From positions 124,001 through 188,000 of the forward strand of contig NZ_JAUUTZ010000005.1 of assembly GCF_030678915.1 (NCBI RefSeq): a stretch of 64,000 nucleotides of DNA, written 5' to 3'. The DNA comes from Paracoccus wurundjeri (lineage in GTDB: Bacteria; Pseudomonadota; Alphaproteobacteria; Rhodobacterales; Rhodobacteraceae). Below, piece after piece: positions 1-8,456 of the stretch; position 1 is the stretch's first letter; each line of letters begins with the position of its first letter. The notes under the pieces were generated by a model, which saw nothing but the letters and a program-made list of their open reading frames with translations, searched no databases and was not told where the DNA came from. Made by a program: the position numbers and the translations under genes.

Positions 1-632
1 TCCGCATAGCGCGCGGCAAGGTTCAGATCGTGCAATACCATGACGATGGTCATGCCACGCGCGCGGTTGAGATCGGTCAGCAGATCCAGAACGTCGATCT
101 GATGGCTGACATCCAGAAAGGTCGTCGGTTCGTCCAGCAGCAGAAGATCCGTTTCCTGCGCCAGCGCCATGGCGATCCAGACCCGCTGGCGCTGCCCCCC
201 TGACAATTCATCCACCACGCGGTCCGCAAGCTCGCCGGTATGGGTCGCGTCGAGTGCGGCGGCAATCGCGGCATCGTCGGCCTTGCTCCAGCGCGATATC
301 AGCCCGTGATGCGGATGGCGCCCGCGGCTGACCAGATCGGCGACGGTAATGCCCTCGGGCGCAATAGGGGATTGCGGCAAAAGCCCAAGGGTCCGGGCCA
401 GTTCCCGTGTCGGGTGATGATGAACCGACTTGCCGTCCAGCAGCACCTGACCGCGACTCGGCGCTATCAGCCGTGACATACACCGAAGCAGGGTGGACTT
501 GCCGCAGCCATTGGCGCCCACGATTGCGGTGATCCGTTCCGGCTGGATCGTCAGATCCAGATCGTTCAGGACGGTATTGTCGGCATATCCGGCCGAAAGT
601 CTTTCGGCGACAAGGCTGTGAGACCGGGTCAT
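1..632 (-). CDS. Iron-siderophore ABC transporter ATP-binding protein (FecE/FepC type), 3' end outside window
   Basis: This is the cytoplasmic ATPase that powers ferric-siderophore import. About 210 residues are visible. Walker A GANGCGKST is at residues 39-47, the ABC signature LSGGQRQR at 143-150, Walker B LLLLDE near 163-168, and the H-loop His at 201. The frame is open to the window edge, so roughly the last 40-50 residues are missing. Its ATG overlaps the stop of the upstream permease gene by 4 bases (ATGA at 629-632), so it is the last gene seen of a four-gene operon. Family assignment is firm. The actual siderophore cannot be read from the sequence, and no TonB receptor is visible nearby. 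Confidence 0.93.
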   Translation of the reverse strand, partial: MTRSHSLVAERLSAGYADNTVLNDLDLTIQPERITAIVGANGCGKSTLLRCMSRLIAPSRGQVLLDGKSVHHHPTRELARTLGLLPQSPIAPEGITVADLVSRGRHPHHGLISRWSKADDAAIAAALDATHTGELADRVVDELSGGQRQRVWIAMALAQETDLLLLDEPTTFLDVSHQIDVLDLLTDLNRARGMTIVMVLHDLNLAARYA

Positions 633-1666
633 AGCGAACCTCCGGCGCGATTCACGCGCACGATCAGATAGATAAGATAGGGGGCGCCAAGGGCACCGGT
701 GACCACGCCCACCGGATAGCGGGAGGGCAATGCAAATTGCCCGATATAATCGCCGATCAGCACCAGCGCCGCCCCGACCAGAGCCGCAGGCAGAAGAATC
801 GAACCGTTCGGCCCGACCATCCGCGCGGCAAGCGGCCCCGACAGAAAGGCCACGAAAGCGATGGGTCCGGCCGCCGCCGTCGCAACGGCGATCATGCCCA
901 CGGCAGTAACGATCACCAGGATACGGGTCACCCCGACCCGTATGCCCAAAGCCGCGGCGGTATCATCCCCCATCCGCAAAGCGTCAAGGTCGCGGCCACG
1001 GGACAGCAGCACGCCCCCGAACAGCATAAGAGAGACAAGCAGGGGCAGAGCCTGCGACAATTGCACGCCGTTGAGGCTGCCGGTCAGCCAGCGCATCGCC
1101 TCTTGCAAATCCCATGATGCCGCTCGTGACAGGATATAGGCAATGAAACTGTCGGTCATGGCCGAGATACCGATACCCACCAGAATCAGCCGCGTTCCCG
1201 CAACGCCGTTCTTGAAGGAAAGCCCATAAACCAGAATGGCGACAGCAAGCCCGGCCAGCACCGCGAAGACCGACACCGCCAGCCCGTCCAGCGACAGCAC
1301 CACGATGCCGAAGACGGCGGCGGCGCTCGCGCCGGAACTGACACCGATGATGTCGGGGCTGGCAAGCGGATTACGCAGCATGATCTGGAAAGCGACGCCG
1401 CCCAGCCCAAAGCTGATGCCCACGAGGATCGACATGACCGCACGCGGCAGGCGCAATTGTCCGATCGTGAAACTGGCGCCCTGCACCTCTTGGCCCAGCA
1501 GCACCCGCAGAACATCGCCCGGCGGCGTGAATGACTGACCCAGCATCAGCGTCAATGCGAAGCCGCAGGCCAGCAGCAGCACCAGCAGCAGGATGATATT
1601 CCGGCGGCGACGCGCGCGCAAAAGGCGGCCGGCGGCGACGGAATGGGAAAGCACAGAGGCGCTCAC
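629..1666 (-). CDS. FecCD-family iron-siderophore ABC permease (FecD/FepG position)
   Basis: A 345-residue integral membrane protein of the BtuC/FecCD family, one half of the inner-membrane channel for ferric-siderophore import. It shows a basic N-terminus followed by a first TM helix (about residues 23-44) and then the regularly spaced hydrophobic helices of the family. The conserved block RNPLASPDIIGVSSGAS lies near residues 97-113. It overlaps its upstream partner permease and downstream ATPase by 4 bases each, so translation is probably coupled. Length is normal (about 330-350). Confidence 0.93.
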   Translation of the reverse strand: MSASVLSHSVAAGRLLRARRRRNIILLLVLLLACGFALTLMLGQSFTPPGDVLRVLLGQEVQGASFTIGQLRLPRAVMSILVGISFGLGGVAFQIMLRNPLASPDIIGVSSGASAAAVFGIVVLSLDGLAVSVFAVLAGLAVAILVYGLSFKNGVAGTRLILVGIGISAMTDSFIAYILSRAASWDLQEAMRWLTGSLNGVQLSQALPLLVSLMLFGGVLLSRGRDLDALRMGDDTAAALGIRVGVTRILVIVTAVGMIAVATAAAGPIAFVAFLSGPLAARMVGPNGSILLPAALVGAALVLIGDYIGQFALPSRYPVGVVTGALGAPYLIYLIVRVNRAGGSL

Positions 1667-2703
1667 AGCTCGCGCACCCTCTGGCGGCGGACGATCCAGA
1701 TGAAGAACGGAGCGCCGACGAAGGCTGTGACGATGCCCACGTCAAGCTCGTTCGGGCGCGCGATGATACGGCCGATCACATCGGCCAGGATCAGAAGCGA
1801 TGCACCGCCAATGGCCGAGAATGGCAGCAGCCAGCGGTGATCAATCCCGGCCAGAAGGCGGCAGAGATGCGGCACCACAAGCCCGACAAAACCGATCGGA
1901 CCGCAGACCGCCGTGGTCGCGCCGCACAGAAGAATAGCGCCAAGCGCGGCCATGGCCCGGGCGATCGCCACACGCTCTCCCAGCCCCGCCGCCAGTTCAT
2001 CGCCAAGCGCCAGGGAATTCAGCTTGCGGGCCGACAGCAGGCTAAGAACGAAGCCCAGAACCAGAAAAGGCAGGACAAGCCGGATATCGGCGAATGTCGA
2101 TCCGCCGACGCCGCCGATTGTCCAGGACCGCACATTGCCCGCAATGTCATTGCGCGGCAGCACCACGGCAATGGTAAAGCTGGAAAACGCGACCGAGGTC
2201 GCGGCACCCGCCAATGCCAGTTTCAGAGGCGTCGCGCCCCCCCTTCCCAGCGAGCCGATGACATAAACAAAGGCCGCCGTCGCCCCTGCGCCAAGGATCG
2301 CCGCCCATATATAGGCAGAGGCGCTGGCCAGTCCGAACCAGGCCATGCCGATAACAACCGCCAGCGAGGCACCCATATTCACGCCAAGTATGCCGGGATC
2401 GGCAAGCGGGTTGCGCGTCACTCCCTGCATGATCGCGCCGGCCAGCCCAAGCGCCGCCCCGGCGATCGCCGCCATGACCGTGCGCGGAATGCGGACGGCC
2501 ACGGCAGCCTGACCGATTGTGTCGGCCCGTCCCTGCAACCCGCCGATGATCTCGGCCCAGCCGACATCGCGCGTTCCGACTGCCACCGATATCGCGCAAA
2601 ACCCCAAAAGCAGCAGTACCGTCGCGGCCAGCACAAGGGCGCGCGTCGAATTGGACCGGCCAAGCCGCCATTGCGCCGCCTGTCCCATTCGCGGCCCGCT
2701 CAT
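1663..2703 (-). CDS. FecCD-family iron-siderophore ABC permease (FecC/FepD position)
   Basis: A 346-residue membrane permease, paralogous to the next gene in the operon and presumably its heterodimer partner. The family block RNPLADPGILGVNMGAS is at about residues 97-113, matching the equivalent block of the partner, and about ten hydrophobic helices follow. Its start overlaps the stop of the binding-protein gene (ATGA at 2700-2703). The order binding protein, permease, permease, ATPase is that of fec/fep-type siderophore importers. Confidence 0.93.
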   Translation of the reverse strand: MSGPRMGQAAQWRLGRSNSTRALVLAATVLLLLGFCAISVAVGTRDVGWAEIIGGLQGRADTIGQAAVAVRIPRTVMAAIAGAALGLAGAIMQGVTRNPLADPGILGVNMGASLAVVIGMAWFGLASASAYIWAAILGAGATAAFVYVIGSLGRGGATPLKLALAGAATSVAFSSFTIAVVLPRNDIAGNVRSWTIGGVGGSTFADIRLVLPFLVLGFVLSLLSARKLNSLALGDELAAGLGERVAIARAMAALGAILLCGATTAVCGPIGFVGLVVPHLCRLLAGIDHRWLLPFSAIGGASLLILADVIGRIIARPNELDVGIVTAFVGAPFFIWIVRRQRVREL

Positions 2704-3713
2704 TCCGCCTTGCGTGCCGCGTCGCCCAGCAGGTCGAGATAATCATCAAGCACCCACGAAATCGAAAGCGGTGTCGGATTGGCGGCGGTCCCGATCGGAT
2801 TCATGCCCAGCATCACGACAGATCCGCGCGAAATCGCCGGCATATGCGAGGTCAGGGGATCGGCCTGCAACGGCGCCAGCAGCTCTTCCCCGCCATAGGT
2901 GACAAAAATGTCCACATCGCTGAAGCGGTCGATCTCTTCGGCGCTTACCTGACCCGAGAATTGGCCCGGATTGGTCGCCCCGATCACGCTTTCGGGCGAA
3001 TGCATGCCCAGATCCTCGAAAAACTTCACGCGCGTGTCATTGCCTGAATAGAAGCTGACAGTGCTGAGATTGCCCGGATCGAGATGGGTGATAAACATCG
3101 CCGTCTTATCATTGATCTCGGGATGTTTCGCGACGCTTTCTTCTATTTCAGCCTCGATTTCGGCGATCAGCCGATCACCTTCGGCCGCCATGCCAAGCCC
3201 CGCGCTGTTCAGCCGGATCATGTCACGCCAATCGGTGGACCACGGCCCGTCCGGATAGGCGACGACCGGGGCAATCATGCTGAGAGTGTCGTAATCCGAC
3301 TGGCTAAGCCCGGAATAGGCAGCCAGGATCACGTCAGGCTCTGTCGCCGCGACGGCCTCAAAATCGATGCCATCGCCTTCGTTGAACAGAACCGGAATAT
3401 CGGCATCCAATTCCTCCAGACGTTCGCTGACCCAGGGCAGCAGCCCGTCGCCATCGTCGTCGCCGAAGGTGGCGGCGGCAAAACCAACGGGCACGACCCC
3501 CAGAGCCAGCGGCACTTCGTGATTGGCCCAGGCAACGGTCGCCACACGCTGCGGCTTTTCCTCGATGACCGTGCTGCCCAAGGCATGCTTGATGGTTATG
3601 GGATAACTGTCCGCACCGTCCTGAGCCGCGGCAAATCCTGGTGCGATGACCATGACCACCACAGCCCCAAGGGTTGCAAGAGAGATTGATCTGATCATCG
3701 GAGAAGGCCACAT
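2700..3713 (-). CDS. Periplasmic iron-siderophore substrate-binding protein (FecB/FepB-like)
   Basis: This 337-residue protein has a signal peptide ending near the FAAAQ cleavage site (about residue 31) and a class III (FecB/BtuF) binding fold. PQRVATVAW near residue 55 is the usual start of the periplasmic-binding domain. It captures ferric-siderophore in the periplasm and delivers it to the two permeases encoded downstream. The codon at 3698 (MIRSIS) is an alternative start giving 332 residues; neither start has a clear Shine-Dalgarno site. It is the first gene of the operon, so the iron-responsive promoter should lie just above 3713. I could not identify a convincing Fur or RirA/Irr box there by eye. 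Confidence 0.92.
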   Translation of the reverse strand: MWPSPMIRSISLATLGAVVVMVIAPGFAAAQDGADSYPITIKHALGSTVIEEKPQRVATVAWANHEVPLALGVVPVGFAAATFGDDDGDGLLPWVSERLEELDADIPVLFNEGDGIDFEAVAATEPDVILAAYSGLSQSDYDTLSMIAPVVAYPDGPWSTDWRDMIRLNSAGLGMAAEGDRLIAEIEAEIEESVAKHPEINDKTAMFITHLDPGNLSTVSFYSGNDTRVKFFEDLGMHSPESVIGATNPGQFSGQVSAEEIDRFSDVDIFVTYGGEELLAPLQADPLTSHMPAISRGSVVMLGMNPIGTAANPTPLSISWVLDDYLDLLGDAARKAE

Positions 3714-4050
3714 AGCTGACTGTTTATCTCAACTTTCATATTCCAACAGGAGCGTCAAGTGACGTGCCGTCCGAGTATCGAGGAAATCCGCTCGCTTTAC
3801 CGATGAGGATGCCTTCTTGTGATCAGGAGTGGCGGCGTGACGCCGGTCCGGGTTCGTATTCACCGCCAGACACGGCGTCAGCCGGCGGGCAAAAGACGGA
3901 TATATGTTCGAACCCTGCCAGCGTGGCCGACCAATCCGCGAATCCCGACAAAGCACCCCGTCGCATATGTGCCAGAACCGCATGAGCGTGTTGCAGCCAC
4001 GTGGCTTTGGTCGTAACCTCGCATGAAGCAACCGGCTTTCGAGGTTCCGT
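3714..4050. other. Intergenic region between divergent siderophore operon and gcd
   Basis: This stretch of 337 bases separates two divergently transcribed units and should hold both promoters. The first 40 bases next to the binding-protein gene are AT-rich. No coding frame with family resemblance was seen, and no hairpin or clear operator stood out. Confidence 0.5.
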
Positions 4051-6378
4051 ATGCGTGCCGTGGTCTCGTTCGTCCTTTTCGCTGTCGGACTTATCCTCGT
4101 CCTTGGCGGGCTGTATCTGGTTACACTGGGTGGCAGCCTGTTCTACTCCGGAGCCGGGATCGCCCTGATCGTCACATCGGTGCTGATATGGTTGCGCGAT
4201 CCGCGGGCGCGGATCGTCTATGCCCTGTTCCTGATCGTCCTTGCCGCCTGGTCGCTGTGGGAAGCTGGTCCCGATTGGTGGGCGCTTGCCGCGCGCATGG
4301 GAATGTTCCTTGTCTTCGCATTGCTTCTTCTCCTTCCCCTGCATCTGCGCGGGCGGCGTTTTGGTCCGGGATGGATCGGACTGTTCGTCGTTACCGGCAT
4401 CACCGGGCTCGGGCTGCTTGGGACGACCCTTCTGCCCGATCCACATGATATCGCCGGGCAGCTTCCGGCCGAGAACGCCAATCCCGACGCTGCAACGGGC
4501 GATGACGATCCCGAGAGCTGGACGGCCTATGGCCGCAACAATTATGGGCAGCGCTTCTCTCCGCTTGAGCAGATCACGGCAAATAATGTCGACCAGTTGC
4601 AACCTGCATGGACCTATCGCACAGGCGATGTCAAAGGGCAGGATGACGTTGGTGAATTCACCTATCAGGCGACACCAATCAAGATCGGCGATACCCTTTA
4701 TCTCTGCACCCCGCATAACTGGGCCGTCGCCCTCGACGCGGATACCGGAGCAGAGAAATGGGTCTATAAGCCCGATATCGAAACCGATCTGAACCGCCAG
4801 CACCAGACATGCCGGGGACTCAGCTATTGGCCTGGCGAGAATGAAGCCTCTGCGCCGCAGCAGAACACCTGCTCGCAAAGGCTGTTCCTGCCGACATCGG
4901 ACGCGCGGCTGCTGGCGCTCGACCCGGAAACCGGAGAACTCTGCGCGGATTTCGCAGAGAATGGCGCGCTGGACCTGATGCACAACATGCCGTTCCGGCA
5001 ATCGGGTTATTACTATTCGACCTCACCTCCGGTGGTGGCGGGCAATACCATTGTTATCGGCGGTGCGGTAAACGACAATTACGACATAGATTCACCTTCC
5101 GGCGTGATCCGGGCATATGATGTCGGCGACGGAAAGCTGCTCTGGAACTGGGATTCGGGCAATCCGACCGAAACCGCCCCGCTGGATCCAGACGATCCCG
5201 ATCAGAAATATTCCACCTCCTCTCCCAACAGTTGGTCCATCGCCAGCGCCGATCCCGAGCTTGGACTGGTTTACCTGCCGATGGGCAACCGCACGCCGGA
5301 TCAGCTTGGCAAATACCGCAGCGAGGCCGAGGAAACCTATGCCACCTCGGTCACCGCACTTGATCTGGAAACCGGTCAGCCGCGTTGGGTGCATCAATTC
5401 GTGCATCATGATCTCTGGGACATGGACACGCCTGCTCAACCCAGCCTCGTTGATCTTGATTTGCCTGATGGACGCGTGCCCGCGCTCGTCGTGCCGACGA
5501 AACAGGGTGATGTCTACGTCCTGAACCGGGAAACCGGCGAAGCGGTTCTGCCCGTGACCGAACGGCCCGCCCCTCAGGGCGCCATTCCGGACGACTTCAC
5601 CGCGGCGACGCAACCTGCCTCTGCCCTGTCCTTTGAACCCGAACCGCTTACCGAGGCAGGGATGTGGGGCGCGACGGCCATCGACCAGATGCTTTGCCGG
5701 ATCGCCTTCCGGAAATTGCGATACGAGGGACGCTATACACCGCCATCCTTGCAGGGCAGCATCGTCTATCCAGGTAATTTCGGGGCTTTCAACTGGGGCG
5801 GCATTGCCGTCGATCCGCGAAGACAGGTGATGTTCGGCATGCCGCTGCAACTGGCCTTCGTCTCGAAATTGATCCCCAAGGACAGCCTGAGCGCGGATAC
5901 CCGGACGAATGTCGGCGAACAGGGCGTCAATTCCAATGAGGGCGCGGATTATGCCGTGCAGATGGGTCCCTTTCTGTCGCCGCTTGGCATTCCCTGCCAG
6001 CAGCCGCCCTGGGGCTTCGTCGCCGGGGCCGATCTGCGCAGCGGAGAAATCCTGTGGCGACATCGGAACGGCACCAGCCGCGACATGACCCCTGTTCCCC
6101 TGGAATTGAAACTGGGGATGCCCGGCATCGGCGGGCCGGTGATCACCGGTTCGGGTGTGGTGTTTATGGCGGCAACGATCGACAATTATCTGCGTGCCTA
6201 CGATCTGACGACCGGAGCAGAGATCTGGCGCTCGCGGTTGCCCGCAGGAGGGCAGGCAACACCGATGACTTATCTTGATAGCGAGGGGCGGCAGATGGTC
6301 GTGCAGGTGGCTGGCGGGCACGGCTCGGTCGGAACGAAACTTGGCGATTACGTCATGGCGTGGCGCCTTTCGCAATAG
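4051..6378 (+). CDS. gcd: Membrane-bound PQQ-dependent glucose/quinate/shikimate-family dehydrogenase
   Basis: A 775-residue quinoprotein. Residues 1-130 contain five hydrophobic helices that anchor it in the inner membrane, where this family passes electrons to ubiquinone. From about residue 150 (DPESWTAYGRNNYGQRFSP) to the end runs the eight-bladed PQQ beta-propeller. The tryptophan-docking-like repeats (DADTGAEKW, DLETGQPRW, DLTTGAEIW) are visible. The architecture matches glucose dehydrogenase Gcd, which oxidises aldoses in the periplasm, but quinate or another polyol is possible. Length is typical (about 780-800). No pqq biosynthesis genes are in the window, so the cofactor must be made elsewhere or taken up. 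A shorter paralogue lies at 39212-41401. Confidence 0.9.
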   Translation: MRAVVSFVLFAVGLILVLGGLYLVTLGGSLFYSGAGIALIVTSVLIWLRDPRARIVYALFLIVLAAWSLWEAGPDWWALAARMGMFLVFALLLLLPLHLRGRRFGPGWIGLFVVTGITGLGLLGTTLLPDPHDIAGQLPAENANPDAATGDDDPESWTAYGRNNYGQRFSPLEQITANNVDQLQPAWTYRTGDVKGQDDVGEFTYQATPIKIGDTLYLCTPHNWAVALDADTGAEKWVYKPDIETDLNRQHQTCRGLSYWPGENEASAPQQNTCSQRLFLPTSDARLLALDPETGELCADFAENGALDLMHNMPFRQSGYYYSTSPPVVAGNTIVIGGAVNDNYDIDSPSGVIRAYDVGDGKLLWNWDSGNPTETAPLDPDDPDQKYSTSSPNSWSIASADPELGLVYLPMGNRTPDQLGKYRSEAEETYATSVTALDLETGQPRWVHQFVHHDLWDMDTPAQPSLVDLDLPDGRVPALVVPTKQGDVYVLNRETGEAVLPVTERPAPQGAIPDDFTAATQPASALSFEPEPLTEAGMWGATAIDQMLCRIAFRKLRYEGRYTPPSLQGSIVYPGNFGAFNWGGIAVDPRRQVMFGMPLQLAFVSKLIPKDSLSADTRTNVGEQGVNSNEGADYAVQMGPFLSPLGIPCQQPPWGFVAGADLRSGEILWRHRNGTSRDMTPVPLELKLGMPGIGGPVITGSGVVFMAATIDNYLRAYDLTTGAEIWRSRLPAGGQATPMTYLDSEGRQMVVQVAGGHGSVGTKLGDYVMAWRLSQ

Positions 6379-6476
6379 CAGTGCAATTCACCATATGGCC
6401 GTCTCTTCCGGCAGAAGCAGCCACCCGCCGGACACGCCTCGTATATGACTGGACTAAGCCCTCGCCGGCGCATCGG

Positions 6477-8150
6477 TCAGGAACCGTTTTCGCAGCCCAC
6501 CAGCTCCCCATGCCCGCAATGCGCCTTGAGCCGCTCGGCCGCCGACCCGTCCCATCCTTCGGGTTCGGTCACGGCGGACCAGGCGTCGATATAGTCGCGA
6601 ACATGATAGTTATGCCCATATCCGGGCGGAGTCGAGGTGCTGCGCAGCAGGTCGACCGTCAGCTGAAGCTGCGTCACGATGGGCGTAAAGGACAGTTCCG
6701 GCGACACATCCGGCGCTTTCGCCTCGCGCATCCAGACAGGTTCGCGCCACAATGCTGTGGGGCTGTAGAAGACAATCGGATCGCTGGCGTATTGCATGAA
6801 CAGCACCCGCATACGCCCCCAGGCCCTGCCCGAGCGCAAGGGTTTTGCATATTGGCTGGAATAGCGGATGACCCGCCCGTCATCGACCGCCGGCAGCACA
6901 AACGGACTGCCCGCCTCTCGCGCCGCATTCGCCTGATTCCATAGCGTCGAGGGAAAAGGCGGCCCGGCCCAAAGCGCACCATCGATCGGCTCGTTCATCA
7001 TCTGAAAGACGTTGAAAGCATGCATCGACGACCAGGAGCCCAGGGAAATACCGTGCATGTAAAGCCTTGGCCGCCGGTTATCCGGCATTGCCGCCCAATG
7101 TTCATAGACAAGCCGCATCAATGCCTCGGCCTGATCGAGGCCGGAATCGGTCTCGAAGATGAGCGCAAGCGGGCTTTGCAGATAGGAATATTGCACCGCC
7201 ACCGTCGCGACATCGCCGTCATGCATATATTCCAGCGCGTCATAGCTGGCCGGGTCCATCCAGCCCGTGCCGGTTGGGCTGGACACCACAAGCACCTTGC
7301 GTTCAAATGCCCCGACGCGCTGCATTTCCTGCAAGGCAAGCCCGGCCCGGACCTGCGGATCGCTGTCCTGCGCCAGACCGACATAGATACGCAAGGGCTC
7401 TTTCGCGGGGCGGCCGTTGAACGCGGCGATTGCCTGCGCCGAAGGCCCGTTCAGCACGAAATTCCGGCCCGGCCTGCCCATCAGATCCCAGGATATCAGC
7501 GATTTGGACGATCCCGGTTGCCACGGCTCCGCCGGCGGGGGCGTTTCGGGATGGGTCAGATATTGCGCGGCGGCATAAGAACTGTCAGCCATGCGCAGCC
7601 CGGCATTCACCATTCCGTCGCGGGTCACGATCAGCACAAGGATCGCACATAGGAGCAAGCCCAGCACATTCGCGCTGCGCACCGGAATATGCCGGGCCAG
7701 CCGCCTGCGCAGCAGATTGAACAATCCCTGAATCAGCAGGCCGATCACATACAGCACCAGAAAAACCGCCAGCGCGATGACCGCTGTCTGCAGCGTATTG
7801 GCGACCTCGAGTTCGGGAAGCCCCATGCGTTCGCGGAGACCGTTCTGCCAGCCCCGCGCATGTGCGATACAAAAGAACAGCGTGGCCAGCACCGGTACCG
7901 CGACCAGCACATGCGCGGCGACCGCCCATCTTCCGCGCAGCACCGGAATTTCAAGCGAGCGCCACAGCGCCAGAACGAATTGCGTCAGCATATGGCCCAT
8001 CGCCATCGACGCCCCGGCCAGCACACCCTGAAAGAACGTGCCGCACGGAATCAGCGATGGCGTCAGCGAGGCCGCAGCCAGCAACAGGCCCACAAGCAGG
8101 GGCAGGACCGGAACGATCCGCATCAGACCCTGCCAGTTCATCCGCGCCAT
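6477..8150 (-). CDS. Membrane-anchored alpha/beta hydrolase (Abhydrolase_9 / PF10081-like)
   Basis: A 557-residue protein. The N-terminal third has about five hydrophobic helices (residues 9-180), and the C-terminal part is a predicted alpha/beta hydrolase with a nucleophile elbow GISLGS at about residues 367-372 (Ser 369). This two-part arrangement fits the Abhydrolase_9_N plus Abhydrolase_9 family; the substrate is not known. The open frame extends to 8246, but the ATG at 8150 has an AGGTGG Shine-Dalgarno site and removes 32 residues of non-homologous polar sequence. It is convergent with gcd, with a gap of about 100 bases. Confidence 0.75.
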   Translation of the reverse strand: MARMNWQGLMRIVPVLPLLVGLLLAAASLTPSLIPCGTFFQGVLAGASMAMGHMLTQFVLALWRSLEIPVLRGRWAVAAHVLVAVPVLATLFFCIAHARGWQNGLRERMGLPELEVANTLQTAVIALAVFLVLYVIGLLIQGLFNLLRRRLARHIPVRSANVLGLLLCAILVLIVTRDGMVNAGLRMADSSYAAAQYLTHPETPPPAEPWQPGSSKSLISWDLMGRPGRNFVLNGPSAQAIAAFNGRPAKEPLRIYVGLAQDSDPQVRAGLALQEMQRVGAFERKVLVVSSPTGTGWMDPASYDALEYMHDGDVATVAVQYSYLQSPLALIFETDSGLDQAEALMRLVYEHWAAMPDNRRPRLYMHGISLGSWSSMHAFNVFQMMNEPIDGALWAGPPFPSTLWNQANAAREAGSPFVLPAVDDGRVIRYSSQYAKPLRSGRAWGRMRVLFMQYASDPIVFYSPTALWREPVWMREAKAPDVSPELSFTPIVTQLQLTVDLLRSTSTPPGYGHNYHVRDYIDAWSAVTEPEGWDGSAAERLKAHCGHGELVGCENGS

Positions 8151-8456
8151 CCCTGACCACCTATTTCGCCCATCAGACGCATAATGCCCCTCTTTCTGAA
8201 GAGAATGGTGATTTCGGGACGTCTTGTCGACGCGCCATCCGAGCACCCCGGCGGAATTTTGTCACCTGCTTTGCCATGACGGCAGAGCGGGCGCAACATG
8301 ATGGCGCCCGCGCAGAATATCCATGCTTCGTGGTGACAAGGGCGGATCGTGCCCGGACATCATCTGGGGCAGCGGAACTGACGACCGCAGTTATCAGGCT
8401 CCGCGCATGACCGCCGGAACAAACAGGCATCGCATGAGGTCAAAACCTGACCCGCC
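8151..8456. other. Intergenic region upstream of the hydrolase gene
   Basis: 306 bases between the 3' end of the gamma-glutamyltransferase operon and the hydrolase start, both on the minus strand. It should hold the hydrolase promoter and any terminator of the upstream operon. I see no convincing hairpin or coding frame. Confidence 0.4.

Noticed and set aside
3823-5001. A 392-codon open frame on the minus strand opposite gcd
   Set aside because: It is the antisense shadow of the PQQ dehydrogenase, with biased low-similarity composition and no family motifs.
5092-6375. A 427-codon open frame on the minus strand under gcd
   Set aside because: It lies fully opposite the conserved PQQ propeller; high GC makes such long shadow frames common.
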